64,000 nt of DNA from Microbacterium sp. BH-3-3-3 (GTDB lineage Bacteria > Actinomycetota > Actinomycetes > Actinomycetales > Microbacteriaceae): positions 2,852,001-2,916,000 of the forward strand of contig NZ_CP017674.1 in the NCBI RefSeq assembly GCF_001792815.1. Direction: 5' to 3'. Shown in pieces: positions 34,147 to 42,981 of this stretch. The stretch's first letter is position 1. The number at the start of each line of letters is the position of its first letter. The position numbers and the translations under genes are program-made. The notes beneath the pieces were generated by a model. The model had not been told where the DNA came from and ran no database searches. It saw only the letters and a program-made list of their open reading frames with translations.

Positions 34147-34971
34147 ATGGATGCCGCGGCGAAGCCGCCCCTCGTGCGGGCGCTGTGGGGCGCGACCCAC
34201 CCGGGGCCGACCCTGGTCGTGACCGTTCTGGCACTGGCCCTCGGCCTCGCCGCGGGGGTCGAGCCCGCGCGACTCGCGCTGCTGGTGGTCGCCGTGTTCG
34301 CGGGACAGGTGTCGGTGGGGCTGTCGAACGACGCGATCGACGGCGCGCGCGACGCCGCGGTCGGCCGCTCGGACAAGCCCATCGCCGGGGGAGCGATCAC
34401 TCCGGAACGTGCGCTCGGGGTGGCCGTGGCGTCCGCGCTCCTCGCCGTGCTCCTGTCGGTGCCGCTCGGCCCCGGACTCGTCGCCGCGCACGCGGTGGCC
34501 TTGGCCTCGGCGTGGGCCTACAACGCCGGGCTGAAGTCGACGCCGGTGTCGATCGTGCCGTTCGTGCTGAGTTTCGGGCTCTTCCCGTCGTTCGCGACGC
34601 TGTCCCTCGCCTCTCCCGCGCTGGCTGCCCCGTGGGCGTCGCTCGCGGGAGCCGCCCTCGGCGCGGCCGTGCATCTGACCAATGTCGTACGAGACCTCGA
34701 CGACGATCGGCGCACGGGCGTGCGGGGCCTTCCGCACCGCCTCGGTGCGCGGGTCTCGGTGGTGCTCGCGGCGGTCGGCGTCGTCGCCGGAGCGGTGGCG
34801 GTGCTGATCGGCACGGATGCCACGGTGCTCGGCGCGATCTTCTTCACCGCCGTCGTCGCGGTGGCGGCCACGGCCGTGGTGCTCGTGCTCGTGCGCGCGC
34901 CCGGACGCGCGGTGTTCCAGCTCACGATGCTGGCGGCTCTGTTGCTCGCCGCTCAACTCGTCGTGACCTGA
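34147..34971 (+). CDS. UbiA family prenyltransferase
   Basis: A 274-residue membrane enzyme with about eight helices. The first Asp-rich motif is LSNDAIDGARDAAVGRSDKP (NDxxD variant) and the second is TNVVRDLDDDRRTGVRGLP, both expected for Mg-diphosphate binding. It likely attaches a prenyl chain to an aromatic acceptor. It is tail-to-tail (22 bases) with the type III PKS operon and may act on the same product. The start lacks a ribosome site; TAGCGT 11 bases upstream could be the -10 of a leaderless transcript. Confidence 0.9.
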   Translation: MDAAAKPPLVRALWGATHPGPTLVVTVLALALGLAAGVEPARLALLVVAVFAGQVSVGLSNDAIDGARDAAVGRSDKPIAGGAITPERALGVAVASALLAVLLSVPLGPGLVAAHAVALASAWAYNAGLKSTPVSIVPFVLSFGLFPSFATLSLASPALAAPWASLAGAALGAAVHLTNVVRDLDDDRRTGVRGLPHRLGARVSVVLAAVGVVAGAVAVLIGTDATVLGAIFFTAVVAVAATAVVLVLVRAPGRAVFQLTMLAALLLAAQLVVT

Positions 34972-34993
34972 CTCCTCCCGCCCGGGCGGCTCG

Positions 34994-36112
34994 TCAGTCG
35001 CGGGCGGCGCGATCCAGTCGCATGGCGTACGCGCGCGTGAACAGCGCGCCCCCCGCCCCCCGCAGCATGGTGCGCAGCGCCCCGGTGCGCAGGGGGTGGG
35101 CGAGCGGGCCCGTGGCTCGCCCGAGCATCGTGTTGAGCCAGGCCAGGCGCGCCGCGTGCCGCGCCGAGGCCAGACGGTCGGTCTCCCATCGTCCGAGGCC
35201 GAGCGCCTCGCCCGTCCGCACCCACCCGGGCAGCAGCGGGGCCAGCGTGAGGGCGTCGAGCAGTCCGAGGTTCATCCCCTGACCGCCGATGGGGCTCACC
35301 TCGTGGGCGGCGTCGCCGACCACCACGACGCGGCCGCGCCGCAGCGCCGGAGCGACGGCGCGCCGCACGCGGAACGTCGTCGCCTCGGCGATGTCGACCT
35401 CGAGCCCCGCGCGCTCGGCGACGGCCCTCTCGAGGGTGCCGACGGCATCCGCCACCTCGTCGGTGCCCGCCCACGCCACCAGCCGGCGGCGTCCGCCGGG
35501 CAGCGGGAACGATTCCAGCACGCCCTGGCGTTCCAGGTGCACCCGGGCGACGGGACCGCCGGGAGCGACGACGTCGGCCATGACGTAGCGGTCGGGGTAG
35601 TGATGCGTCCGAACGGCGCCGGGGCGGTACACGAGGTCGCGGCCCGCCCATCCCGAGGCCACGACGACGACGCGGGCGCGGATCTCCTCGTCACCGCGCG
35701 GACCGGTGGCGCGCACGCGTACGCCTTGACCATCGTCGTGCACGGCGGTGATCGCGACCCCCCGACGCACGCGTGGCGCGAGGCCGGTCAGCACCTCCAT
35801 CGTGTCGGCCTGGGGGAGTGCGGCGACGTACGGATGACGCGCACGCAGGCGGTCGAAGCGAATCGCCGCGAGCAGTCGGCCGTCGGCCCGCGCCTCGCCG
35901 CGGACGATCGTATCCGCGCGCGCCAGCAGGGCCTCGGTCGCGCCCGACGCCTCGAGGAGGGCGAGCGCGGGGGAGTGGATGCCGATGGCCCGCGACCCGG
36001 ATCCGGTGCCGGCGCGCTTCTCGACGATCTCGACGTCGACCCCGCGCACACGCAGGTCGGCAGCCAGGGCGAGACCGACGGGTCCGGCTCCGACCACCAG
36101 TACCTCAGGCAC
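34994..36112 (-). CDS. FAD-dependent monooxygenase (SrsC-like)
   Basis: A 372-residue PHBH-type flavoprotein: VLVVGAGPVGLALAADLRVR, a central Asp-Gly pair, and VVVGDAAHEVSPIGGQGMNL near the C-terminus. It probably hydroxylates the aromatic product of the adjacent type III PKS after or before methylation. GTG start inside the 3' end of the methyltransferase gene (8-base overlap, GGCGGAG upstream), so it is coupled to it. Last gene of the operon. Confidence 0.9.
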   Translation of the reverse strand: MPEVLVVGAGPVGLALAADLRVRGVDVEIVEKRAGTGSGSRAIGIHSPALALLEASGATEALLARADTIVRGEARADGRLLAAIRFDRLRARHPYVAALPQADTMEVLTGLAPRVRRGVAITAVHDDGQGVRVRATGPRGDEEIRARVVVVASGWAGRDLVYRPGAVRTHHYPDRYVMADVVAPGGPVARVHLERQGVLESFPLPGGRRRLVAWAGTDEVADAVGTLERAVAERAGLEVDIAEATTFRVRRAVAPALRRGRVVVVGDAAHEVSPIGGQGMNLGLLDALTLAPLLPGWVRTGEALGLGRWETDRLASARHAARLAWLNTMLGRATGPLAHPLRTGALRTMLRGAGGALFTRAYAMRLDRAARD

Positions 36113-36857
36113 GCTCCGCCCGCCCCTCGGCCACGGCGAGAACCCGGAAGGGCGCCGGCGTCTCGACCCGCCAGGGCGTTCCGAGTGCCGCGGCAAGCTC
36201 GGGGGCGCGGTAGCTGCGGCGGATCGAGCGCAGTCCGTCGACGCGCAGGAACGTGCCGGCCGACAGCGGGGCGATCCCCGCGGCGTACAGGGCGTAGGCC
36301 AGTCGGCCGCGGGCGATGTCGGCGTGCAGCACCCGACCACTCGAGAGGGCGAGCGAGTCCTCGGCGAACGTCGCCAGGGCGGTGGCGTCGAGGTGGTGCA
36401 GCACGTGGTTCGACACGACCAGGTCGTAGCGTTCGCCCGCGGCGCGCAGGGCGCCCGAGTCCTGGGCCACGAACCGCACGCCCGGTCGTTCGCGCGCGCG
36501 GGCCGAGGCGATGGCGCGGGGGTCGGGATCGGCGCCGGTCCACTCGACGTCGAACCCGTCGCGCGCGGCCAGGCCCGCCAGACGGACGGCGACATCGCCG
36601 CCGCCGCACCCCAGGTCGAGAGCGCGGGCGGGGCGGCCGAGCGCCCGCAACTGCGGGCGGACGCGCGTGCGGTACACGTGCCCCCAGGCCGAGACCAGGC
36701 GGTTCACGACGTCGAACCGCCGATACGTCGCCGCCAGGGCGCGCGGGTCGCAGTCGGGGTCGTCCATCAGCTCGGTGAGCGCCACATCGCGTCGGGCGAG
36801 GCCGCGCCAGAGGCCGGTCGCTCCGTCGCTGGTGGCGGGGCCTCGCGCGGCGCTCAC
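36105..36857 (-). CDS. Class I SAM methyltransferase (SrsB-like)
   Basis: A 250-residue SAM-dependent methyltransferase with motif I ALDLGCGGGDVAVRLAGLA, motif II-like DVEWTGADPDP, and YDLVVSNHVLHHLDATALA. A nearby Cys-poor C-terminus (LAYALYAAGIAPLSAG) fits small-molecule O-/C-methyltransferases. Its GTG overlaps the stop of the type III PKS gene (GTGA) and its own 3' end overlaps the monooxygenase gene, giving a tightly coupled three-gene operon. Confidence 0.9.
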   Translation of the reverse strand: MSAARGPATSDGATGLWRGLARRDVALTELMDDPDCDPRALAATYRRFDVVNRLVSAWGHVYRTRVRPQLRALGRPARALDLGCGGGDVAVRLAGLAARDGFDVEWTGADPDPRAIASARARERPGVRFVAQDSGALRAAGERYDLVVSNHVLHHLDATALATFAEDSLALSSGRVLHADIARGRLAYALYAAGIAPLSAGTFLRVDGLRSIRRSYRAPELAAALGTPWRVETPAPFRVLAVAEGRAERA

Positions 36858-37942
36858 GGGCGGCGCAGCGTCAGACGCGCCGCCTCGACCGTCAGGCCGG
36901 GGCCGAAGGCCAGCGCGGCGATCCGCTCCCCGTCGGGGTGCGTGACGTCGGCCAGCAGGTCGCGCAGGATGAACAGCAGGGTCGCACTCGACATGTTGCC
37001 GTGGGCGCGCAGCACCTCCCGCGAGGGCGCCAGGGCGGCGGCATCCAGGGCGAGAGCGCTCTCGACGCGGTCGAGGATGCTGCGGCCGCCGGGATGCACG
37101 GCCCACGCGTCGACGTCGCTCAGGTCGCCCAGCACGTCGGCGGCGATGCCGGCGATCTCGCGCCCGATGATGCGCGGCACCTCGGGGGTGAGGGTCATCT
37201 CGAACCCGGAGTCGCCCACCGTCCAGGCCATGTCCTTCTCGCCCTCGTCGGTGACGTGGGTGGCGAAGTCGTCGAGGTCGAGACCGGGGTGCGATGAGTC
37301 TCCGGATGCCACGACCGCGGCCGCCGCGCCGTCGGCGAACACCGAGGCGGCGACGATCTGGTCGGGGTGCGACGAGGTCTGCCAGTGCAGCGAGCACAGC
37401 TCGGCGCACGCCACGAGCACGACGGCGTCGGGGTCGGCGGTCACGATCCGCGCCGCGAGCCGCAGCGCGGGGATCGCGGCCGCGCATCCGATGAAACCGA
37501 GGTGGTACCGCTCGGCCGAGGTCGGCAGGCCGAGGTCGCGCACGAGGTGGTAGTCGGGACCCGGCGCGAACATGCCGGTGCACGAGACGGTCACGACGTG
37601 CGTGATGGCATCCGGCGTCCGCCCCGAACCCTCGATCGCGGCGCGCGACGCCTCGGCGAACAGGGCGGGTGCGGTGCGGCGGTACTCCGCGTTGCGGGCT
37701 CCCGTGGACGGCATGAGCAGCGTGTCGCCGTCGCGGACGCCGAGCCCGCCCCCGGTGCCGCCGGCGAGCTGCGGCAGCACGACGTGGCGGGTGTCGATGG
37801 CGGCGGCATCGAAGGCCGCACCCACCAGGCGTTGGGCCTTGCGGTCGAACCCGGGCTGCGCGGCGAAGAGGCCGCGCAGGGTCGATTGCTCGACGCGGGT
37901 CTCGGGCAGGGCCGTGCCGATCGAGAGGATGCGCGCGGTCAT
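36854..37942 (-). CDS. Type III polyketide synthase
   Basis: A 362-residue chalcone-synthase-fold enzyme. The catalytic triad is visible as Cys121 (VSCTGMFAPGPD), His283 (DAWAVHPGGRSIL) and Asn316 (RAHGNMSSATLLF); HLGFIGCAAAIPAL follows the active-site strand. In context (methyltransferase and flavin hydroxylase coupled downstream) it most resembles phenolic-lipid synthases such as SrsA, which make alkylresorcinols. The starter chain is not deducible. ATG start; first gene of the operon. Confidence 0.93.
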   Translation of the reverse strand: MTARILSIGTALPETRVEQSTLRGLFAAQPGFDRKAQRLVGAAFDAAAIDTRHVVLPQLAGGTGGGLGVRDGDTLLMPSTGARNAEYRRTAPALFAEASRAAIEGSGRTPDAITHVVTVSCTGMFAPGPDYHLVRDLGLPTSAERYHLGFIGCAAAIPALRLAARIVTADPDAVVLVACAELCSLHWQTSSHPDQIVAASVFADGAAAAVVASGDSSHPGLDLDDFATHVTDEGEKDMAWTVGDSGFEMTLTPEVPRIIGREIAGIAADVLGDLSDVDAWAVHPGGRSILDRVESALALDAAALAPSREVLRAHGNMSSATLLFILRDLLADVTHPDGERIAALAFGPGLTVEAARLTLRRP

Positions 37943-38126
37943 GCCTCACTGTAGACACGGTTCGGGGCGCCGACGGCGGGGATAGCGCGGTGTCGGCGCG
38001 CCGTCTATGGTGCCGCGCGGCGGCGTCGGTCCGTGCCGCCCGGACGCGCGGCGGCGTCCGGCCGCGAGGGTTCCGGCCCTCGCCCGGTACGCGGTCGTCA
38101 CGGCCAGACGACGCCGGTCGGTGGAC

Positions 38127-38170
38127 GCACATCGTGCCGAACGGTCGCGCGTTCGGTCGGCACGATGTGC
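38127..38170. terminator. Strong hairpin downstream of the split peptidase gene
   Basis: GCACATCGTGCCGA and its exact complement form the base of a 44-bp palindrome with a partly paired centre, 9 bases beyond the peptidase-fragment stop at 38179 and before the type III PKS promoter. A likely terminator for the former peptidase gene. Confidence 0.65.
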
Positions 38171-38178
38171 GAGGCGCG

Positions 38179-38400
38179 CTACGTGACGACGGTTTTCGTC
38201 GCGCTCGACCCGCGCGACCGCGTTGCATAGCCCGACTTCTTGCCGGTCACGGTGACGGTGAGGGTCTTCCCGACGTCGCGAGAAGCGACCCGGTACGTGT
38301 TCGCCGTCGCCCCCGCGATGACCGTGCCGTTGGCTTTCCATTGGTATGTCAGGGCGACCGTTCCCGGTCCCCATGCTCCGGGAGCGGCGGTGAGCGTGAA
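38179..38400 (-). pseudogene. 3' fragment of the split S15 peptidase gene (Ig-like C-terminal repeat)
   Basis: Reverse-strand frame FTLTAAPGAWGPGTVALTYQ, then WKANGTVIAGATANTYRVAS, then VGKTLTVTVTGKKSGYATRS, ending in KTVVT and a stop. This is one Ig-like cell-surface repeat without its first strand. The homologous repeat in the gene fragment at 47.1 kb (VGSPLTATVGAWGPGQVALS) shows that the missing first part is exactly what ends at 47121 (ISGTAKVG). So the two pieces are one gene split by inserted DNA. Confidence 0.85.
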
Positions 38401-38600
38401 TACCACATGCGATCTTTGACCCCATTGACCGGGTGCTAGAGATTTGGCCTGCGGAACATGACCGGCGAGAGCCATCGGACTCTCTGTCACTCGGACGAGC
38501 TGCGTCGTGAGCCAGTGCGATCACGGTTTGTCATGACCAGGACGACCCTACGTAGGCTCGTCAAGAAGCGGGTCTCTGTGAGGGGAGAGATTTCCCGACG

Positions 38601-38822
38601 TCAGAGCTGCAGCAGGCTTCGTAGCGCCTCAACCGCCGATTCCGGTGTTGCAAATTCGCCCAACGCAAGTCCTCGAACTGTCTCGCGGCTGTCGTCCGCA
38701 TGGCTCAGGCGGTAACTACCCGCCTCGCGCTCAACCCGCCACGGCGTCTCGACGAGGGCACCATCAAGTTCTTGAACCACCCAGTAATGGTCATCCTCGA
38801 TGCCACGGGCAATGTAGAGCAC
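38601..38822 (-). CDS. Hypothetical protein, 73 aa
   Basis: A small soluble protein (LYIARGIEDDHYWVVQELDG; a C-terminal LALGEFATPESAVEALRSLL helix). Reads like a real folded small domain, but no family is recognised. GTG start with only a weak GGAG. Base composition is lower in GC than the chromosomal genes, in keeping with the island. Confidence 0.5.
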   Translation of the reverse strand: MLYIARGIEDDHYWVVQELDGALVETPWRVEREAGSYRLSHADDSRETVRGLALGEFATPESAVEALRSLLQL

Positions 38823-39003
38823 ACTCCGAGAGTACGGCGGAGAATCGCAGACTCTTCAAAACCGGTGACCAGAAGCGTTCGGAGGGTGCGCATTCGAATG
38901 CGTAGCGGTGTGCGGGTTTACCGGCGCGAGCCGGAATGTACCCGATACCGATGCGACGAGTCGGACTGAGCTGGACAGTCGCGGCGCGGTGCGGCGCGGG
39001 ATG

Positions 39004-39047
39004 CATGTGGCTCAGGGTGGAGGGACATGTGACTCAGGGTGGAGGGA
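39004..39047 (+). repeat. 22-bp tandem repeat, two copies
   Basis: Two adjacent copies (39004-39025, 39026-39047) starting CATGTGGCTCAGGGTGG and differing by one base. They overlap the last five codons of the sensor-kinase gene. Tandem end repeats of this kind occur in IS21-type elements, so this might be the remnant of an insertion-sequence end; inference only. Confidence 0.6.
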
Positions 39048-40434
39048 GGTGACCGCGAGTCGGTGTCGCATCGGAGTCGAGGACGGGCAGGGCGATTGTG
39101 ATCACCAGCCCCTGTGGGGCTGTGTTGGAGAGTCGGGCCGTTCCGCCGGCAGCTGCTGCTGCGGCGGCTACGATCGCAAGGCCCAGCCCGCTGCCCTGCC
39201 CGGTCGTTCGCGAGTGGTCTTCCTGGGAGAAGCGGTCGAATGCCTGGGGTAAGAACTCCGGTGACATCCCGGGTCCGGTGTCGATGACGGTCGTCACGAA
39301 GTGGTCGGCCTCGACGGACAGGGTGACGGCGATCCGTCCTTCGCCGTCCAGGGCGCTGAGCGAGTTGGTCAGCAGATTGTCGAGTACTCGGCCGTAGAGA
39401 AGTGGTGCCATCGCTACCCGGCCGCGCGGCTGGGCTGCCACTGGCAGGGTGAGGTCGATCTCGACCTGTCCCCCCGACGCTGCCAGCCGCGCACGGTCGA
39501 GGGCCTCTCCGGCCTCCTCTACGAGTTCGCCGACCGTGGCGCGTGCTGGAGCCCGTCCGCTGTCGAGGCGGGAGAGTGCGAGGAGACTGTCGACGAGTTG
39601 GTTGAGACGCACGGTGGCGCGCTCGGCTTCGAGGAGGTCGGTGTCGAGACGGGTACGGTCGCCGGTGCGGAGGAGCTCGAGTTGCGCTTGCAGAACCGCC
39701 AGCGGTGTGCGGAGCTCGTGGCTCGCATCGGAGACCATCTGGCGTTCACGGGCGGCGGATGCGCGCAGCTTCGTGATCAGCGCGTTGAGGGTCGCGGCCA
39801 GGTCGGCGATCTCGTCGGTCGCCGGGCCGACCGGGAGCAGCGTGTCGCAGTCGTTGGCCACGATGATGTCGGCGCTGCGGCGGAGCTGGATGACGGGGCG
39901 GAGGGCCGCACCGGTGAGAACCCAGGAGACGATCCCGAAAAGGAGTGTCAGGGCTCCCAGGCCGATGACGAGGCCGGTGGTGAGGTCGGTGAGCACCTGC
40001 TGGGATGCGTTTTCGTTACGGGCGGAGATGATGGTCCAGTCGCCGGTCGAGGAGGTGACTTTCTCGACGGCGACCAGGTAGGTGGCGCTGTCGACGGTGA
40101 GGTGCTGAGGCCCGGACCGCCCGCTGTCGATTGAGTCAAGTTGGGCGACGATCGTGGCGGGCAGGGTGGAGGTGCGGGTGGCTCCGGCGGGGTCGATGAC
40201 GGCGATGAGCTGCCCCTCGCCGGGGTTGTCGACGGGGTCGTCGGGCTCTTGCTGGAGGGCGGTCTCGAACGGAGTGGCGTCGCTGGTGAGCACGTCGTAG
40301 GTGGCGTTCTGGAGAATGGTGTCGACCTGCTGGCGCACGATGATGGCGACGCCGGTGAAGAACAGGGCTGCGATCAGCAAGGTACCGATCGTGATCCGCG
40401 CGCGGATCGACAACCGGCCGAGGGCTCGCATCAC
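39034..40434 (-). CDS. Sensor histidine kinase (HisKA class)
   Basis: A 466-residue kinase: membrane segment at residues 16-34, an extracytoplasmic region of about 120 residues, a second segment near 152-176, a HAMP-like linker, HisKA with His239 (SDASHELRTPLAVLQ), and HATPase_c (NLLTNSLSALDG, DTGPGMS, GSGLGLAIVA). The C-terminus ends in the unusual tail ATPTRGHLPPP, part of which comes from a 22-bp repeat. It overlaps the response-regulator stop (GTGA), or it starts at the adjacent ATG (40431). Confidence 0.9.
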   Translation of the reverse strand: MMRALGRLSIRARITIGTLLIAALFFTGVAIIVRQQVDTILQNATYDVLTSDATPFETALQQEPDDPVDNPGEGQLIAVIDPAGATRTSTLPATIVAQLDSIDSGRSGPQHLTVDSATYLVAVEKVTSSTGDWTIISARNENASQQVLTDLTTGLVIGLGALTLLFGIVSWVLTGAALRPVIQLRRSADIIVANDCDTLLPVGPATDEIADLAATLNALITKLRASAARERQMVSDASHELRTPLAVLQAQLELLRTGDRTRLDTDLLEAERATVRLNQLVDSLLALSRLDSGRAPARATVGELVEEAGEALDRARLAASGGQVEIDLTLPVAAQPRGRVAMAPLLYGRVLDNLLTNSLSALDGEGRIAVTLSVEADHFVTTVIDTGPGMSPEFLPQAFDRFSQEDHSRTTGQGSGLGLAIVAAAAAAAGGTARLSNTAPQGLVITIALPVLDSDATPTRGHLPPP

Positions 40435-41126
40435 GGCCGCTCCAACCGGAACCCGACTCCGCGGACGGTGCGCACAGTGACTCCGGAGTCGACCGGGTCG
40501 AGCTTGCGGCGGAGGTAGCTGATGTACTGGTCGACAATGTTCGGGTCGGTGTGCTGCACGGTGCCCCAGATCTCGAGCAGGATCTGCTCCCGCGGGAGAG
40601 TCTGGTCGAGGTTCTGGGCCAGCAGCCGAAGCAGCGCGAATTCCTTGGGACTGAGCGGCACCGGGACACCGCTTGCCGTGACGGTGTGGTCATGGCTGTC
40701 GATGAGCAGTCCGGCGATCTCGAGTCGCGGGCTGGTGGTGAGGTTCTCGCGTCGGCGGAGGGCCCGGAGTCGTGCCGCCAACTCGGTGAAGGCGAATGGT
40801 TTGACGAGGTAGTCGTCGGCTCCGGAGTCCAGACCCTTGACCCGGTCGTCGACTTCGTCGCGGGCGGTGAGCATCAGGATGACCAGGGCGGGGTGGGCAT
40901 CTCTGAGCCGGCGGCAGAGTTCGAACCCCGACATGCCAGGCAGCATCACGTCGAGCACGGCCACCGAGAATCCGCCTCCTTGCGACTGGATGAGAGCAGA
41001 GGTGCCGTCTTCGAGCCAGGTCGCGTCGTAGCCCTCCTCGGTCAGGCCCCGCACCAGGAGCGGGCCCAGCTGGGTGTCGTCCTCGACGACCAGCACGCGC
41101 ACGGGTCGATCCGAGACAGCGGTCAT
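40431..41126 (-). CDS. Response regulator, OmpR/PhoB family
   Basis: A 231-residue protein with receiver domain (VVEDD, phospho-acceptor Asp59 in VAVLDVMLPGMSG, Lys in YLVKPFAFTE) and winged-helix DNA-binding domain (LSPKEFALLRLLAQN; YISYLRRKLDP; TVRGVGFRL). Partner of the kinase just downstream. Divergent from a second, different OmpR pair at 41263. ATGs at 41135 and 41126 are possible; AGGAAG suits the latter. Confidence 0.92.
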   Translation of the reverse strand: MTAVSDRPVRVLVVEDDTQLGPLLVRGLTEEGYDATWLEDGTSALIQSQGGGFSVAVLDVMLPGMSGFELCRRLRDAHPALVILMLTARDEVDDRVKGLDSGADDYLVKPFAFTELAARLRALRRRENLTTSPRLEIAGLLIDSHDHTVTASGVPVPLSPKEFALLRLLAQNLDQTLPREQILLEIWGTVQHTDPNIVDQYISYLRRKLDPVDSGVTVRTVRGVGFRLERP

Positions 41127-41262
41127 GGTGGCCATTCTTCCTGCTCGACCGTGCAGAGCGGGGTGTCTGAACGTTTTCTCATGGTCGACGCCCTCGGATC
41201 GCAGGAGTCGCCTGGCCCCGCTCCCTAGGTTCGGAGCCTGGTGGTTTCCTGGAGGGAATGGC

Positions 41263-41949
41263 ATGCGCATTCTGGTGGTCGAGGACGATCGGCGGATCGC
41301 GGACATCATGCGCCGCGCCCTGACGGAATCGGGGTACCCGGTCGATCTGAGGGCGGATGCCGCGGAGGCGCTGTTCGCGTTCGAGACCGATGTCTACGAC
41401 CTCGTGCTTCTGGACCTCATGCTGCCGGGCATGGTGGGTGGGGGTGTGGAACTGTGCCGGCGCATCCGGAGCGCCGACACCGATGTGCCCGTGCTCATGG
41501 TCACCGCGATGGACTCGACCCGGTCCCGGGTGCGAGGACTGGATGCCGGGGCGGACGACTACCTGGTGAAGCCGTTCCACCTCGACGAGCTCCTCGCCCG
41601 GGTGCGTGCGCTGCTGCGGCGCGCACCGAAAGCGATCGCGCCCGTGTTCGCTGTACGGGACGTCACACTCGATACCGGTCTGAGGCGGGCCTACCGCTCG
41701 GGTCGGGAGATCCCTCTCACCGCGAAGGAGTTCACCGTGCTGGAGTATCTGATGCGCAACGCCGGAACTGTGGTCTCCACCTCTGATTTGCTCGACCACG
41801 CGTGGGACACCAACAGCGATCGAGGCAGCAACGTGGTGCAGACCTATATCCGCTACCTCCGCCAGAAACTCACCGCGAAAGGCACGGCCGAGACCGAGTT
41901 CATCGAGACCCGTCGAGGCGCCGGCTATCTCGTGCGGACACACCTGTGA
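41263..41949 (+). CDS. Response regulator, OmpR family
   Basis: A 228-residue protein with receiver domain (LVVEDDRRIADIM, phospho-acceptor Asp51 in LVLLDLMLPGM, YLVKPFHLDELL) and winged helix (LTAKEFTVLEYLMRNAG; NVVQTYIRYLRQKL; ETRRGAGYLVRTHL). It shares 1 base with the kinase start downstream (TGATG). GGAGGG precedes the ATG. TCTCATGGTC lies in the divergent promoter region; a similar TCTCACGGTC occurs before the secreted-protein gene at 42904, which may mark a shared operator. Confidence 0.92.
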   Translation: MRILVVEDDRRIADIMRRALTESGYPVDLRADAAEALFAFETDVYDLVLLDLMLPGMVGGGVELCRRIRSADTDVPVLMVTAMDSTRSRVRGLDAGADDYLVKPFHLDELLARVRALLRRAPKAIAPVFAVRDVTLDTGLRRAYRSGREIPLTAKEFTVLEYLMRNAGTVVSTSDLLDHAWDTNSDRGSNVVQTYIRYLRQKLTAKGTAETEFIETRRGAGYLVRTHL

Positions 41950-42899
41950 TGTTCCGCCGGGCCGTCCTCCGGCTCACCGTGTTCTTCTCCCTCGTGCAGC
42001 TGACGGTCTTCGGGGCGTTCGCGGTCGCCATCTATCTCTTCGTCACCACGGTGTTCGACTACGACCCGCCCGAGGGCGACACCGCCATTGCCGTCGATGC
42101 GGCCGAGGTCGCGTTCTCGGGGCTGCGCACTGGGCTGCTGATTAGCTTCGCGATCCTCGTGGTGCTCGTGCCCGCCGTCAGCTATGTCATGGCCCGCCGC
42201 ACGCTCGCGCCGGTGCGGCTGGCGTACGAAGCGCAGGAGAGGTTCGTCGATGACGCCTCGCACGAGTTCCGCACCCCACTCAGCGTGATCTCGGGTGAGT
42301 TGGAGCTGGCGCTGCTCGCACCCCGCTCCAGCACCGAGTACGTCACCGCCATCCGGCGGAGCATCGACGCTGTCGAGCAGATGGAACGCCTCACCAGCGA
42401 CCTGCTGCTGCTCGGGCAGGCGGGCGATCGGCGCATCGAAGACATCTTCAGTCCCGTCAGGGTGAAGGAGATCGTTCTCGGAGCTATCCCCGGCCGCGAC
42501 CGGGATCGGTCCTGGCCGACACTGACGCTTGATTTCGACGGCGACCCGATCGTTCGAGGTTCGCGCGAGCTGCTGACCCGCGCGGTCGGGAACCTCGTCG
42601 AGAACGCCTCCAAGTTCACCCCGGCTTCCGGTGTCGTCCGGGTGCGGGTGAGCGAGCGTGCGGGCCTGGCGATCATCGCGGTCGCGGACGACGGTCCCGG
42701 ATTCCCGCCCGGCACCCAGTCCCGCGCGTTCGACCGGTTCTGGCGAGCGGACTCCGTGCAGTCCATCCCCGGCCACGGACTGGGCCTGCCGCTGGTGAGA
42801 CAGATCGTCACCGCTCATGGTGGCCGTGTGGCGATCGACTCGGAGACTCGACAGGGCACGGTCGCCACGATCGAACTTCCTAAGCTGAACGCGCGCTGA
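41949..42899 (+). CDS. Sensor histidine kinase, compact
   Basis: A 316-residue kinase with two membrane segments (residues 8-34 and 60-80) and only a short extracytoplasmic loop of about 25 residues, then HisKA with His105 (DDASHEFRTPLSVIS) and HATPase_c (NLVENASKFTPASG, DDGPGFPPG, HGLGLPLVRQI). No HAMP domain is obvious. Coupled to the response regulator upstream. The small sensor suggests detection in the membrane, or through a partner such as the secreted protein downstream. Confidence 0.9.
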   Translation: MFRRAVLRLTVFFSLVQLTVFGAFAVAIYLFVTTVFDYDPPEGDTAIAVDAAEVAFSGLRTGLLISFAILVVLVPAVSYVMARRTLAPVRLAYEAQERFVDDASHEFRTPLSVISGELELALLAPRSSTEYVTAIRRSIDAVEQMERLTSDLLLLGQAGDRRIEDIFSPVRVKEIVLGAIPGRDRDRSWPTLTLDFDGDPIVRGSRELLTRAVGNLVENASKFTPASGVVRVRVSERAGLAIIAVADDGPGFPPGTQSRAFDRFWRADSVQSIPGHGLGLPLVRQIVTAHGGRVAIDSETRQGTVATIELPKLNAR

Positions 42900-42981
42900 T
42901 GCCTCTCACGGTCATCTCATCGGCACGTTCGTACCGTCAGACCACGCACGCATTTCGTGTGCTCGACGAAGGAGAGAAGTC

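Noticed and set aside
34978..34989. Palindrome CCGCCCGGGCGG between UbiA and the FAD monooxygenase as a terminator
   Set aside because: It has no loop and is a common GC-rich self-complementary word; evidence is too weak.
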